From: a virus | Reading direction: 5' to 3' (one strand) | IMG/VR virus record: IMGVR_UViG_3300008108_000039 | Span: 103,480 to 167,479 of that record | DNA: 64,000 bases | Shown here: piece after piece, positions 42,649 through 52,257 of the stretch | How the letters are laid out: each line of letters begins with the position of its first letter | How positions within the stretch are numbered: the first letter of the stretch is position 1 | Position numbers and translations under genes: made by a program | The notes under the pieces: model-generated | Seen by the model: only the letters and a program-made list of their open reading frames with translations | Database searches by the model: none | Told to the model about the DNA's origin: nothing

Positions 42649-45414
42649 TTAAAAGCAAGCAAATATATCATTATTATTAACATATACTGTTATATTAATA
42701 TCAGTACTTGTTGAAACAGTTATATTATACCCACAATATGTAGGATCATTAGAAGGACAACCTCCCCCTGTTTGAGCATTAAAATATACAGGAGTTCCTA
42801 CACCATCTATTACTCGAACATAAAAATTATTTCCATTAGTTACATCAACGCTACCCATTGTATTACATGTTGTTTGATCTATAGTTGGTGTAAAACTAGT
42901 ATAATTTACATTATCATTTGACCATTGAACAGTGCATATAGTATTTGTTTGAGAATCACCATATTTAGCATTTACATTTATTGAAGATTGTGCTGGAACG
43001 GGTGATGTACTAGGTGTTGGTGTTAAGGATGGTGTTGGTGTTAAGGAGGGTGTTAATGATGGAGTAGGTGTAGGTGATGGACAAACACTACAAGCTGAAA
43101 TTACTGTAGCAACATTACCACTAACAGTAGCTGTTACAAAGTTTCCAGCAAATGAAATATACACTGTTTGACCATTAAAGGCACTAAGACAACTTGCTGT
43201 GAATGTAGTACAGCTACAGAAATTAGAAGAATTACCTTGTAAATTACATGATGTAGCTCCAATTCCAGAACATGCACTATTAGAATCAGTTGAAATTAAT
43301 GCATTAAATAAGAATGGTGATGTTGATGGAGTTGGCGTTATGCTCGGAGTAGGAGTAATACTTGGAGTTGGCGTTATACTTGGAGTTGGCGTTATAGAAG
43401 GAGTTCTAGTAATACTTGGAGTAGGTGTTATACTAGGTGTTGGTGTAATACTTGGAGTAGGAGTAATACTTGGAGTTGGAGTTATTGATGGCGTTGGGGT
43501 TACAGAAGGAGTTCTAGTAATACTTGGAGTAGGAGTAATTGATGGAGTTGGTGTAATACTTGGTGTTGGTGTTATGCTTGGGGTAGGTGTTATACTTGGA
43601 GTAAGACTTATACTTGGGGTTGGTGTTATTGATGGAGTTAATGATGGAGTAGGTGTTATACTAGGTGTTGATGTAATACTTGGTGTTGGTGTAATACTTG
43701 GAGTAGGAGTAATTGATGGAGTTGGTGTAATACTTGGAGTAGGAGTAATTGATGGAGTTGGTGTTAATGATGGAGTTCTAGTAATACTTGGAGTAGGAGT
43801 TATACTTGGAGTAATACTGATAGATGGAGTTATACTAATACTTGGAGTAATACTGATAGATGGAGTTATACTAATACTAGGTGTTAGTGATGGAGTTGGT
43901 GTTATACTTGGAGTAGGTGTAATACTAATACTAGGTGTTACTGATGGAGTAATCGTTATTGACGGAGTAGGAGTTACACTAGGTGTTAAAGTTATACTTG
44001 GTGTTATTGACGGAGTAGGAGTTATTGATGGTGTTGGTGTTACAGAAGGTGTTATTGTAATTGATGGTGTTATACTAGGAGTTCTAGAAGGAGTAATTGA
44101 AATAGATGGTGTTACAGAAGGTGTTATACTAATACTTGGAGTAATACTAATAGAAGGTGTTATACTAATAGATGGAGTTGGAGTAATAGAAGGTGTTACA
44201 GATGGTGTTATACTAGGAGTTCTAGAAGGAGTAATTGAAATAGATGGTGTTATACTTGGAGTAACTGAAGGAGTTACTGTTGGTGTGGTAGTTGGAGTTG
44301 CCGTTGGTGTAATAGATGGAGTTGGCGTTATAGAAGGTGTTACAGTAATACTTGGTGTTATAGTAACACTAGGAGTAATTGTTATAGAAGGAGTAGGAGT
44401 TATACTTGGAGTACGAGTTGGAGTTACAGAAGGTGTTGGTGTTATACTTGGAGTTACAGTAACACTAGGAGTACGACTAGGTGTAATTGAAGGGGAAGGA
44501 GCTATTAAAGCATAGCTAATTCCAAAATCACAGTCAGGGCAAGTTAAATCAACTGTTATTAATCCTAAATTACTTGTAAGTAAACAACCACTACCTAACT
44601 GAGAATTAATAGTATGATATATTTGATATCTTGTATTAGATTTAAAAGAATTCAATGTTACTGTTCCATTACCATTATTAGTAAATAATGATACTTGATC
44701 TGCACTTCCTGATAACACAACTGAGTTAGGTAATAAAGTAGCATTACTTCTAGCTATATCATTTGTTATTACACTAAAAGTTTTATTAACATTATTTGAA
44801 GGAAAAGTAGCATATACAGCTCTTGCTAATGGAGGTAATGGAAATATATCTTGATAATCTTGATTAGTAATTACCATTAATCCTTGAGGGTAAAATACAT
44901 TTCCTATATGAGTTGTATTATAATCATAAAGATTTCCATTCCCATCATCAGTAATATAATAAGCAGATGAGGATAATATTATATTATAAGGTAATAATTT
45001 ATTACCATATATATCTTGTCTAACAGCTAATACACGAATACCAGCATTAGAAGCTGTTGGAAAATTATTTATAAATCGAGGATTTTCATCATAATTAAAA
45101 TATGATGCAGAAGCTGGTTGTTGAGAAGCAGAAACGTAGAAAACTGTATTTGCAATAGAAGAAGTATTAATAATAGAACCACTAAAAGCATGATAAAACA
45201 TATGATTCATTTGATCATAAATCAAACGTTCATATTGACCCTCTGTTACTGGGTCGCTTGTAGTATTAAAACTTCCTGTAAGGTTAGTACCTTTATAGAT
45301 TATTAGGCTTTGATCATTTTGTGGATAGCAATTATAGGATAAATTCCATTGCCTATTAGCAGCATAAGCTACATGCGTAACATCTGATTTGCTTAGTTTT
45401 CTGAATGAAGACAT
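42649..45414 (-). CDS. Mucin-like PTPS-repeat virion protein (921 aa)
   Basis: Residues 1-305 form a globular N-terminal region ([40 protein letters not shown]) related in style to the neighbouring tail-tip proteins and likely the attachment part. Residues ~306-699 are Pro-Thr/Ser repeats, mostly the hexad PTPSIT with variants SITPSR and TPSISI. A Cys-rich domain (~700-775, [24 protein letters not shown]) follows, then a second short PTPS block (~778-804) and a C-terminal beta domain ending NDIFACF. The repeat DNA is near-tandem 18-mers (43316-44499). It is probably an extended fibre, with hundreds of Thr/Ser candidates for O-glycosylation by the adjacent enzymes. Confidence 0.78.
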   Translation of the reverse strand: MSSFRKLSKSDVTHVAYAANRQWNLSYNCYPQNDQSLIIYKGTNLTGSFNTTSDPVTEGQYERLIYDQMNHMFYHAFSGSIINTSSIANTVFYVSASQQPASASYFNYDENPRFINNFPTASNAGIRVLAVRQDIYGNKLLPYNIILSSSAYYITDDGNGNLYDYNTTHIGNVFYPQGLMVITNQDYQDIFPLPPLARAVYATFPSNNVNKTFSVITNDIARSNATLLPNSVVLSGSADQVSLFTNNGNGTVTLNSFKSNTRYQIYHTINSQLGSGCLLTSNLGLITVDLTCPDCDFGISYALIAPSPSITPSRTPSVTVTPSITPTPSVTPTRTPSITPTPSITITPSVTITPSITVTPSITPTPSITPTATPTTTPTVTPSVTPSITPSISITPSRTPSITPSVTPSITPTPSISITPSISITPSISITPSVTPSISITPSRTPSITPSITITPSVTPTPSITPTPSITPSITLTPSVTPTPSITITPSVTPSISITPTPSITPTPSLTPSISITPSISITPSISITPSISITPSITPTPSITRTPSLTPTPSITPTPSITPTPSITPTPSITPTPSITSTPSITPTPSLTPSITPTPSISLTPSITPTPSITPTPSITPTPSITPTPSITRTPSVTPTPSITPTPSITPTPSITPTPSITPTPSITRTPSITPTPSITPTPSITPTPSITPTPSTSPFLFNALISTDSNSACSGIGATSCNLQGNSSNFCSCTTFTASCLSAFNGQTVYISFAGNFVTATVSGNVATVISACSVCPSPTPTPSLTPSLTPTPSLTPTPSTSPVPAQSSINVNAKYGDSQTNTICTVQWSNDNVNYTSFTPTIDQTTCNTMGSVDVTNGNNFYVRVIDGVGTPVYFNAQTGGGCPSNDPTYCGYNITVSTSTDINITVYVNNNDIFACF
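43316..44499. repeat. Degenerate 18-bp tandem repeat array coding PTPSIT
   Basis: On the plus strand the array reads as variants of GGAGTAGGAGTAATACTT with no stop codon in one antisense frame for 438 codons. About 65 hexapeptide units with drift and block duplications are seen (for example paired ISITPS blocks). The array should change length by slippage or unequal recombination. Confidence 0.85.
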
Positions 45415-45417
45415 GCA

Positions 45418-46398
45418 TTAATAATCTAATTTGATTCTTATTAGGGCTTCTTTTGTAAAATCTTTTACTAAAGGTTTACTTAATTTTGCTACAGCTAATA
45501 ATTCATTATTATCATTATACATACCTACTGTGGTAATGTAGGTTTGTGGATTATTAATTAATGTAGTGTAAACTAAATTACCATTAGAATCTATAATAGA
45601 AGGATTTGTTGTATAATTAAATTCACCATTCTTTATACGAGTAAAGAAATAACGTGAAGACACAGTTTCAGAAGATCTTAGTTGAAATAAAGATCCTGTA
45701 GTAATAGAATTAAATAAATTTAAATGGTTAAATACCGCAGTTGAAACAGATCCTGTATTAGGTAATGTCATAAAAGTTGCTAATCCACCATTTACAGCAG
45801 CATTTAATACTATAATATTAAGATCTGGGAAGAATAATCCATAATAAATTGAAGGTGAAGTTAATGGATTCCAGTGATTACCATTACTACCACTAATAAT
45901 ATTAAAATATCTATTTTCTCCTATATAGCGAGATAAACTTGTAGTACCACTATCATCAGTTAATTGTAAACTACCACTTAATCTTAGATTAAGAGATCCA
46001 GGTTGAATAGATTCTTTGTAACGAGCTCTTGAAATATTAATTACATATATAGAAGGAGATGTTGTAAGACCTCCATCAAAACTAAAGTTTTGAGTTTCAG
46101 TTCCATAAACTAAAGTTCTATATTGACCATATACTACACGAGAAGGAGTATATCCAACTACAGAAGAATTAATAGGAGCTGAACCAGACCCACTAACGTG
46201 TCCATATTGAATACTAAACTGCAATGAACATGAAGTACAAGTGTTTACATTTGCATTGTAAACATCTAAATAATATTCAGTATATCCACTTTGAGTAAAA
46301 AATGAAGTTAAACCATAATTATCTCCACTCCATAAACCTCGTACTACAGTTTCTGAACTAATTACTGAATCATCTATTGCGTATCTTGAAAATGACAT
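45418..46398 (-). CDS. Tail-tip / adhesin-like virion protein (326 aa)
   Basis: The protein is beta-rich and Ser/Thr/Tyr/Asn-rich throughout. The N-terminus SFSRYAIDDSVISSETVVRG, then LWSGDNYGLTSFFTQSGYTE, opens a block seen in environmental T4-like phage structural proteins; NTCTSCSLQFSIQYGHVSGS follows. The last ~90 residues (YFFTRIKNGEFNYTTNPSII, VGMYNDNNELLAVAKLSKPL) are shared with the small protein at 33844-34164. It lies between baseplate genes and the mucin-like fibre. Its start is 13 bases after the upstream stop. Receptor or fibre role inferred. Confidence 0.6.
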   Translation of the reverse strand: MSFSRYAIDDSVISSETVVRGLWSGDNYGLTSFFTQSGYTEYYLDVYNANVNTCTSCSLQFSIQYGHVSGSGSAPINSSVVGYTPSRVVYGQYRTLVYGTETQNFSFDGGLTTSPSIYVINISRARYKESIQPGSLNLRLSGSLQLTDDSGTTSLSRYIGENRYFNIISGSNGNHWNPLTSPSIYYGLFFPDLNIIVLNAAVNGGLATFMTLPNTGSVSTAVFNHLNLFNSITTGSLFQLRSSETVSSRYFFTRIKNGEFNYTTNPSIIDSNGNLVYTTLINNPQTYITTVGMYNDNNELLAVAKLSKPLVKDFTKEALIRIKLDY

Positions 46399-46411
46399 TT
46401 TTTATATTATT

Positions 46412-47077
46412 TTAGAATGTTGCTACTTTTTGAATATTTAAAGGAATAGTAACTCTTGCACCACTATCTCTACCAATTACTGTAATAGTAGTTGTTAATG
46501 TAGATAAACTAGACCCAAATAAAGTATTAATTGTTGTACCAGTTAATGTAAATGAAGTACCTAACTGAGAGAAAGATAGAACAGTACCTGATGTAGTATT
46601 AGCAATTGAAGAAGCAGGAGTTGTTGCTGTAATTCCGGTACCTGTAAATGATGATAATAAGCGAATATCTGCTATTGTAGCTATATACCCATTAGTTTCA
46701 AATGTTGAAACAGCTCCTAAATAATTAAGAGTTTGAGGAGTAATTGTTAAAGAAGCACCTTGTTTAAGAGCAATACTACTATATCCAATATTAATAACTG
46801 GTAATTTAGAAGTTCCGCGAGGTAAAGTTACTAATTTATAACGCATCATTTGCGTATCTTCAGGGAAAGCTTCTATAACAGGCATATTTTCAATAGCCTC
46901 ACCATAAAACGCCGACCCTGATGGATGGTTTGGGTTATATAAAGTATAATCAACTTCATCATCTGCTAAAGCAAATTGCGTAATTTGAAATGAACCATCA
47001 TTACGAGCTAATAATTCACGCCCTTTTGTGGTTAATATTGCATCTACAGTAACTGTTGTAGGATTTAAAATTGCCAT
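46412..47077 (-). CDS. Conserved virion protein with LTTKGRELLARNDGSF motif
   Basis: The 221-residue product begins AILNPTTVTVDAILTTKGRE and continues LLARNDGSFQITQFALADDE, a signature I recognise from baseplate-proximal proteins of environmental T4-like phages. It then has VDYTLYNPNHPSGSAFYGEA and a short Ig-like C-terminal half (GIGTTITVIGRDSGARVTIP approximately). It probably connects the baseplate to fibres. A TATTTATA box lies 22-29 bases upstream, after the 1600-residue gene. Confidence 0.6.
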   Translation of the reverse strand: MAILNPTTVTVDAILTTKGRELLARNDGSFQITQFALADDEVDYTLYNPNHPSGSAFYGEAIENMPVIEAFPEDTQMMRYKLVTLPRGTSKLPVINIGYSSIALKQGASLTITPQTLNYLGAVSTFETNGYIATIADIRLLSSFTGTGITATTPASSIANTTSGTVLSFSQLGTSFTLTGTTINTLFGSSLSTLTTTITVIGRDSGARVTIPLNIQKVATF

Positions 47078-47098
47078 AAGTTTTTATATTGTATATAC

Positions 47099-47106
47099 TA
47101 TAAATA
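47099..47106 (-). promoter_or_regulatory. TATTTATA box before adhesin-region genes
   Basis: The box lies in the 39-base gap after the 1600-residue gene; candidate promoter for the adhesin, mucin-like and sugar genes. Confidence 0.35.
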
Positions 47107-47116
47107 TATTAAATTA

Positions 47117-50100
47117 TTAAGTTTGTAATAGTTTTTGTTTAACTTCTTTGGTTATAACATCTATATTATCTAAAACATCTGGTGATATATTTGATGGTAT
47201 TACAAAACCATATGATGTTTCTCCATCACGTTTAGGAAAAACTAATATCATATTTGTTTCATCTTTTAATTTAGTTAATAATATAAATCTTGATATTGTT
47301 GTTGTACTATAAGTAGGTATTGCTAATAAACCAGGTAAATTAGGTGATACTTGTAAATTTAATTTACTATCTACTGTGCTTACTCCTGATATAGTACACT
47401 CAAAATATTGAGTATTGTTAACATAATAAACTATTAGCTGATCTCCAACCTTAGGTGAAAAAGTGTAATCTACATTTCCATAAGTTGCATATAATGAATT
47501 TGAACCAGTATTTGGTAAAAATAAATAATCTTTTAAATTTGATAAACTTCTATTTAAAATAAAAGTATTGTTATTTGTAGAACCAGATACAAACGGTTCT
47601 AAGGAAGATGTAGCAAAAGGTATATTACCTGTTTGATTTGCTGATTGTCTATTTCTTAATCCATCATATATTGTACCATCTCCTGTAGGTAAAAGTGAAG
47701 CTGTATAGTTAACAGTTGTTGTTGATTCTTGAAATAATTGAAATGAAACTAAACTACCTGATAATAAATTAGTTTCAGGAGTAGAAACAGTAAATCTTAC
47801 AGTTGAATTTAAAACAGGTGAAGGGTAAGTGTACATGTTAGTAGTTAACAATATTGTTGGTACAGCTGTTTTAATTCTTTCATTACATATACTATTTATA
47901 ATAGTTGTAGAAGAACCTACATTTAAATCTGAAGATCCAGGTAATATTGTTTTGACTCCTGCCGGGGGAGTATAAGCATATATATAATTAATTTGATAAT
48001 TTCCTAAATCAATATACCTTTCACTAGAACCATCACATCCAGCATAATAAGTTACAGCTAAAGATGTAGCCACAGCAAATACTAAAGACCCAGCCGAAAT
48101 AGTAGCTACGAGCGAATTTGATGAATTATATACTTGTATAGATGTTGGTGTAGTAAAAGTAAATAAATCATTTACAGATGAATAAGGAGGTCCTGGTGTG
48201 CGAGCATCATCGAGAGAACCATTATTATAATATAAAGTTGAATTTACTTGGGTACTTGTATTAGTTGATGAAATAGTTTTAGTGTCTGATGCTAATACAT
48301 TTATAGTACCACCTGGAGTAGTTGAGCTAACTATTCTAAATTTATAAATACTACTATTATTTGATTCAGGATAAGAAAAATTTATACCAAAATCAGCATC
48401 AAAGTAATAATTACCTGTTTGAGAAACACTATAAGTAGGAAATTGTTTTGTAACATTACTACCATTAGTATAAAAAGCATTCCCATTATTATAATTGGTA
48501 TCAGGTACATCAAATAATTGATAAATATTACCACTAGGATGAGTAGCAGGAGCATTAGATTGAGTAAGCATCTGATATCTAGCAAACGAAGTTCCTGAAC
48601 CCGTTATAAATCCATTTGTATTATTTACTCTAAATAAAGAAGAAGCTACATTATCTGAATATTGGAAAAACAATTTATGGTCTTCTGAGCTGCTAAAATA
48701 TAGTATAGGAGCATAATTATACCCACTATTAAATATAAATTTAGACCCATCTGTTGTTTTTTGATTTGAATATTGTTGATTATCAAATTGTGATATAACA
48801 GTATTAAATCCAGCTTTAAATGTATTCTGAACTTCTTCCCAATGTTTATTTCTTTGATTTAGTTCTGTTAAACTACCAAATTCATCTACTAAATATTTTA
48901 ATATAACATTATTTCTTAAAGGAACTTTTAAAAATGAACTTGATACTATTTGAGTAAATAATCCTATTTTTCTTACATAATGATCAATAACAGCTGTTTT
49001 ACCAAATGATTGATCACCACCATATGTAGTAGATGCACTAGTATAATTATTATATGTAATACTATTTAATTTAGTTCCTTCATACCTAGGTCTAAAATAT
49101 GAAACTAATTCTAAATTTGAATCTTGTAATGAAGCTGATGTATAGATACTTATAGATCCACTTCCAATTCCTGCTACAAAACTCCCTGAAAATTCTATAT
49201 TTCTTCTAGTTGATGATAATCTATTATTAGAAACATTATTAATAATTACATTAAATCCAGATCGTGAAAAATTATTTAAATCTATACGTTGGTTTATAGG
49301 GTGTTGATTATTATATAAATTAAAATCTCCTAAATATGGATTTTCATTACTAGGAATAAAATATGTATTATATAAATTTAAATTACTTCCACTTATTTCA
49401 CCATTATAAAATGCTCTTTTATCTCCAGGTAAATTCCTAAATAATAAATCGTATTGAGCATTGATTTGAGAGGCACTAATTGAACTTTGATATACAGTTT
49501 GTACTGAAGTAGTATTAGGACGAGCATAAGATATTTTATTTCTTTCAAGTACAGGTGAATTTATTGTAACTCCTGTAGATAAATTAGCTCTAGCTGGAAT
49601 GTAATCTTTCAACATTTTGAATAATGAGTTGTCAAAATATTGAATTAACCTAGTAAATCCATTATAGTCTAATAATGAACCAGTAAACCCTCTAAATGAA
49701 CCCGTACCTTGTCTAAAATATATATCTTTTTGAGTAATTAAATCATCATAAGAACCACTATATAATTGTCTAGGATCACCTATGTAATTATCTAAAACCC
49801 AATTAGGATTATTAGCCGATATAGAACGTGAAACATAAGTATCAATTTGAGATTGAGGTGAAAAAGATATATCTACATAATGTTCATCTTTATTTCTAAA
49901 TTTAGATGATTCTGAAGTAGGAGATTGGATACTTATATAAGGTGATAGTACACTACCTGTTATAATAGTATTTGCAATTCTAACTTTATTATTGTTAAAT
50001 CCAGTTAATAATTCTGTTTTAGTAGCACCTCCAAATTCTTTTACTTCTATTATACTAGCACTAACAAAAGCACTACCTGTAGGAGTATAAAATGAAGAGG

Positions 50101-51919
50101 TAACAGATCCTGATATTATGTTATAATAATCTTTATTAGGAATACCAAAAATAGATGTAAATGTATTTAAACCACTAACAGTTCCTTTTTGTTTTAATAA
50201 TAAAGGTAAATTATGATAAATACGTTTGTAAGATTCAATTAATAAATCTTTACGAGGAATGTTATTTAAAAAACTACTTGTAGCACTAAAATTATTTAAT
50301 GAACCACTATATGAACCACTCCCAGCATTAGTTCCTAATAAATAATTATTTAAGTCTTGATTACTAAAACTATTATAGACATCTATTCCTAAAGATTTTA
50401 ATACATCATATACTAAATCTTTAGATACACCTATATTTAAATTATTATTTGCTAAATTATTGTCAGTAACTGCTTTTAAATAAATCCATATATTATCAAA
50501 ATACTGACCCATCATATTGACAAAAGTCAAATAATTTTGATTATTATCATCATCCTTAACAAAAGAAGGAATAATATATTCTAAATTATTAAAATTATTT
50601 AAATCATAATTTATGGAGCGACTTAAAGCAGCATTAGACCAACTTATAGCTTGGTTAGAAGCTGTTGAAAATAAAGAATAAGGCTTATTTGATCCTATTT
50701 TAGGCCATGGTGTAATACCATATTCATATGATGAAGATATAGAACCTGATTCAAAATATAAAAATGATTCAAAACTATCAAAATTAATAATAATTTCATT
50801 TAAACTAGAAGAAGCAGTATTAATTTCAGATTTAAGACTTCCTATACTAGATGAAAAAGGACTATACTGAATAATTAAATTGTTATAATTTTCAATTTGT
50901 TTTACTTTAGTATAAAAATTACTTATACGACTTTTAGCAGAACTAAAAAATATAAATTTAGTAAAATCAGTATAATCTACATTAATATTTATACTTTGAG
51001 TTGCATTTAGACTTAATAATTGTCTGTAGGATGAACTTTGAGCTGCTTGTAATCCTAATAATAAATTATTGTAATTTTGATATGAGGTAGGTATAGTTCC
51101 TTGTTCTAAAATTTCTATATCAAAATTAGGACCTCTTAATGTTGGTGGGGGAGAAGGAATAACTAGTTTATCTAAATTAATATCAAATACATAAGGATTA
51201 ACCTTTTCTTCTACCACCCATAACGAAGTTTTTTCGTTTATACTTAATGGTAAAGGTTCATATAATTTAAATAATATTTCATAACCAGGATCTACAACAT
51301 TTAAAGCAATATTTACTGCTATTGCTTGTATATTATTACTAAAATTTAAAATATAATCTGTAAAATAAATAGAACCTGTAGATTCATTAATTAGATTAGT
51401 AACACTTTTTTCTATTTCCCCATTTGTTAATGTTGTAGAACCAACTCTTAATTCAGTTCTATCTGCTGAAATTTCTTTAATAAATAAATCTCTACTAGAT
51501 GGATTAGAAATTTTATTAGTAAAAAAGTTATATTGAACTCTAAATTCCCCAGATGAATAACCTATTTTTTGTAGATCCATAACTGGATCTATTTCTACTA
51601 TAGGTAATGTAGATAAAGATGAAGTAAATACTGATACAGTTCCTATAGGTAAATCAGCTATTGAGCCGTAGATATTAGGAGATGTTTGAGTTGATGGTAT
51701 AAGGCCTTGATCAGAAGGTAATTTAAAATTACGATAGTTATAATCTAAATTTAATAAATTTCCACCAGCGTCGTATATATAATATTCAATATAATCATTA
51801 GATTTTCCAAAACTTTCTTGAATGTTTTGAGAAGAAATTAACCTAATATCATCATTAGAATAGCGAGATACTACAGTACTATTTAAAATATTACCTATTA
51901 TTTTAATATTATCTGCCAT
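47117..51919 (-). CDS. Very large baseplate/tail-tip protein (1600 aa; possible gp7-type role)
   Basis: This is the largest gene in the window. The N-terminal ~280 residues (NIKIIGNILNSTVVSRYSND, then EYYIYDAGGNLLNLDYNY) form a repeated beta domain also seen in environmental phage baseplate proteins. The middle has helical and beta parts with YHNLPLLLKQKGTVSGLNTF and TSIFGIPNKDYYNIISGSVT, reminiscent of phage tail-tip proteins. The last third is Ser/Thr/Asn-rich and beta. It follows the gp25/gp6 wedge genes, where T4 has gp7-gp10, so a wedge or fibre-socket role is likely. It overlaps the preceding stop by one base. Assignment to gp7 is by position only. Confidence 0.6.
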   Translation of the reverse strand: MADNIKIIGNILNSTVVSRYSNDDIRLISSQNIQESFGKSNDYIEYYIYDAGGNLLNLDYNYRNFKLPSDQGLIPSTQTSPNIYGSIADLPIGTVSVFTSSLSTLPIVEIDPVMDLQKIGYSSGEFRVQYNFFTNKISNPSSRDLFIKEISADRTELRVGSTTLTNGEIEKSVTNLINESTGSIYFTDYILNFSNNIQAIAVNIALNVVDPGYEILFKLYEPLPLSINEKTSLWVVEEKVNPYVFDINLDKLVIPSPPPTLRGPNFDIEILEQGTIPTSYQNYNNLLLGLQAAQSSSYRQLLSLNATQSININVDYTDFTKFIFFSSAKSRISNFYTKVKQIENYNNLIIQYSPFSSSIGSLKSEINTASSSLNEIIINFDSFESFLYFESGSISSSYEYGITPWPKIGSNKPYSLFSTASNQAISWSNAALSRSINYDLNNFNNLEYIIPSFVKDDDNNQNYLTFVNMMGQYFDNIWIYLKAVTDNNLANNNLNIGVSKDLVYDVLKSLGIDVYNSFSNQDLNNYLLGTNAGSGSYSGSLNNFSATSSFLNNIPRKDLLIESYKRIYHNLPLLLKQKGTVSGLNTFTSIFGIPNKDYYNIISGSVTSSFYTPTGSAFVSASIIEVKEFGGATKTELLTGFNNNKVRIANTIITGSVLSPYISIQSPTSESSKFRNKDEHYVDISFSPQSQIDTYVSRSISANNPNWVLDNYIGDPRQLYSGSYDDLITQKDIYFRQGTGSFRGFTGSLLDYNGFTRLIQYFDNSLFKMLKDYIPARANLSTGVTINSPVLERNKISYARPNTTSVQTVYQSSISASQINAQYDLLFRNLPGDKRAFYNGEISGSNLNLYNTYFIPSNENPYLGDFNLYNNQHPINQRIDLNNFSRSGFNVIINNVSNNRLSSTRRNIEFSGSFVAGIGSGSISIYTSASLQDSNLELVSYFRPRYEGTKLNSITYNNYTSASTTYGGDQSFGKTAVIDHYVRKIGLFTQIVSSSFLKVPLRNNVILKYLVDEFGSLTELNQRNKHWEEVQNTFKAGFNTVISQFDNQQYSNQKTTDGSKFIFNSGYNYAPILYFSSSEDHKLFFQYSDNVASSLFRVNNTNGFITGSGTSFARYQMLTQSNAPATHPSGNIYQLFDVPDTNYNNGNAFYTNGSNVTKQFPTYSVSQTGNYYFDADFGINFSYPESNNSSIYKFRIVSSTTPGGTINVLASDTKTISSTNTSTQVNSTLYYNNGSLDDARTPGPPYSSVNDLFTFTTPTSIQVYNSSNSLVATISAGSLVFAVATSLAVTYYAGCDGSSERYIDLGNYQINYIYAYTPPAGVKTILPGSSDLNVGSSTTIINSICNERIKTAVPTILLTTNMYTYPSPVLNSTVRFTVSTPETNLLSGSLVSFQLFQESTTTVNYTASLLPTGDGTIYDGLRNRQSANQTGNIPFATSSLEPFVSGSTNNNTFILNRSLSNLKDYLFLPNTGSNSLYATYGNVDYTFSPKVGDQLIVYYVNNTQYFECTISGVSTVDSKLNLQVSPNLPGLLAIPTYSTTTISRFILLTKLKDETNMILVFPKRDGETSYGFVIPSNISPDVLDNIDVITKEVKQKLLQT

Positions 51920-52257
51920 TATTTAATATTCAAATCTTTAATTGTTTTTTGAGTATCTAAAAGTTCTTGTCTTAAAGAAGTAATTTCATCTAATAATGCT
52001 TGTACATTAGTTGTGCTAATATCTACTCCTAAATAATCTGCTTCTCTTTGTAAAATATATTGATGTGAATTACTTTCTCCATCTTTAGGAATTTGATAAA
52101 ACAAATTTTCATATAATTGAAAGAAATCATCAACAGTAAATGTTGGGGTTTCTTCAAATGTTTGATTATTTAATAATTGATTAAAATTAGTATCAATTAC
52201 TTTTAAATAACTATCTTTTTTAAAAACAGTTTTTTGTATTGGAATCTGAGACGACAT
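51919..52257 (-). CDS. Small coiled-coil baseplate-region protein (112 aa)
   Basis: The N-terminal half (IPIQKTVFKKDSYLKVIDTN, FNQLLNNQTFEETPTFTVDD, FFQLYENLFYQIPKDGES) contains a compact helical motif found before large baseplate genes of related phages. The C-terminal end is a coiled coil (VQALLDEITSLRQELLDTQK). It overlaps both neighbours by one base, so it is co-translated with the 1600-residue protein and may act as its partner or chaperone. Confidence 0.55.
   Translation of the reverse strand: MSSQIPIQKTVFKKDSYLKVIDTNFNQLLNNQTFEETPTFTVDDFFQLYENLFYQIPKDGESNSHQYILQREADYLGVDISTTNVQALLDEITSLRQELLDTQKTIKDLNIK

Noticed and set aside
43316-44499. CRISPR-like array
   Set aside because: Regular 18-base units without distinct repeat/spacer alternation; coding in frame.
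43199-44515. 438-codon plus-strand ORF of GVGVILGV repeats
   Set aside because: It is the exact antisense of the PTPSIT repeat array; an 18-base repeat free of stops in one frame is free of them throughout. No other gene is on the plus strand, and there is no supporting start context.
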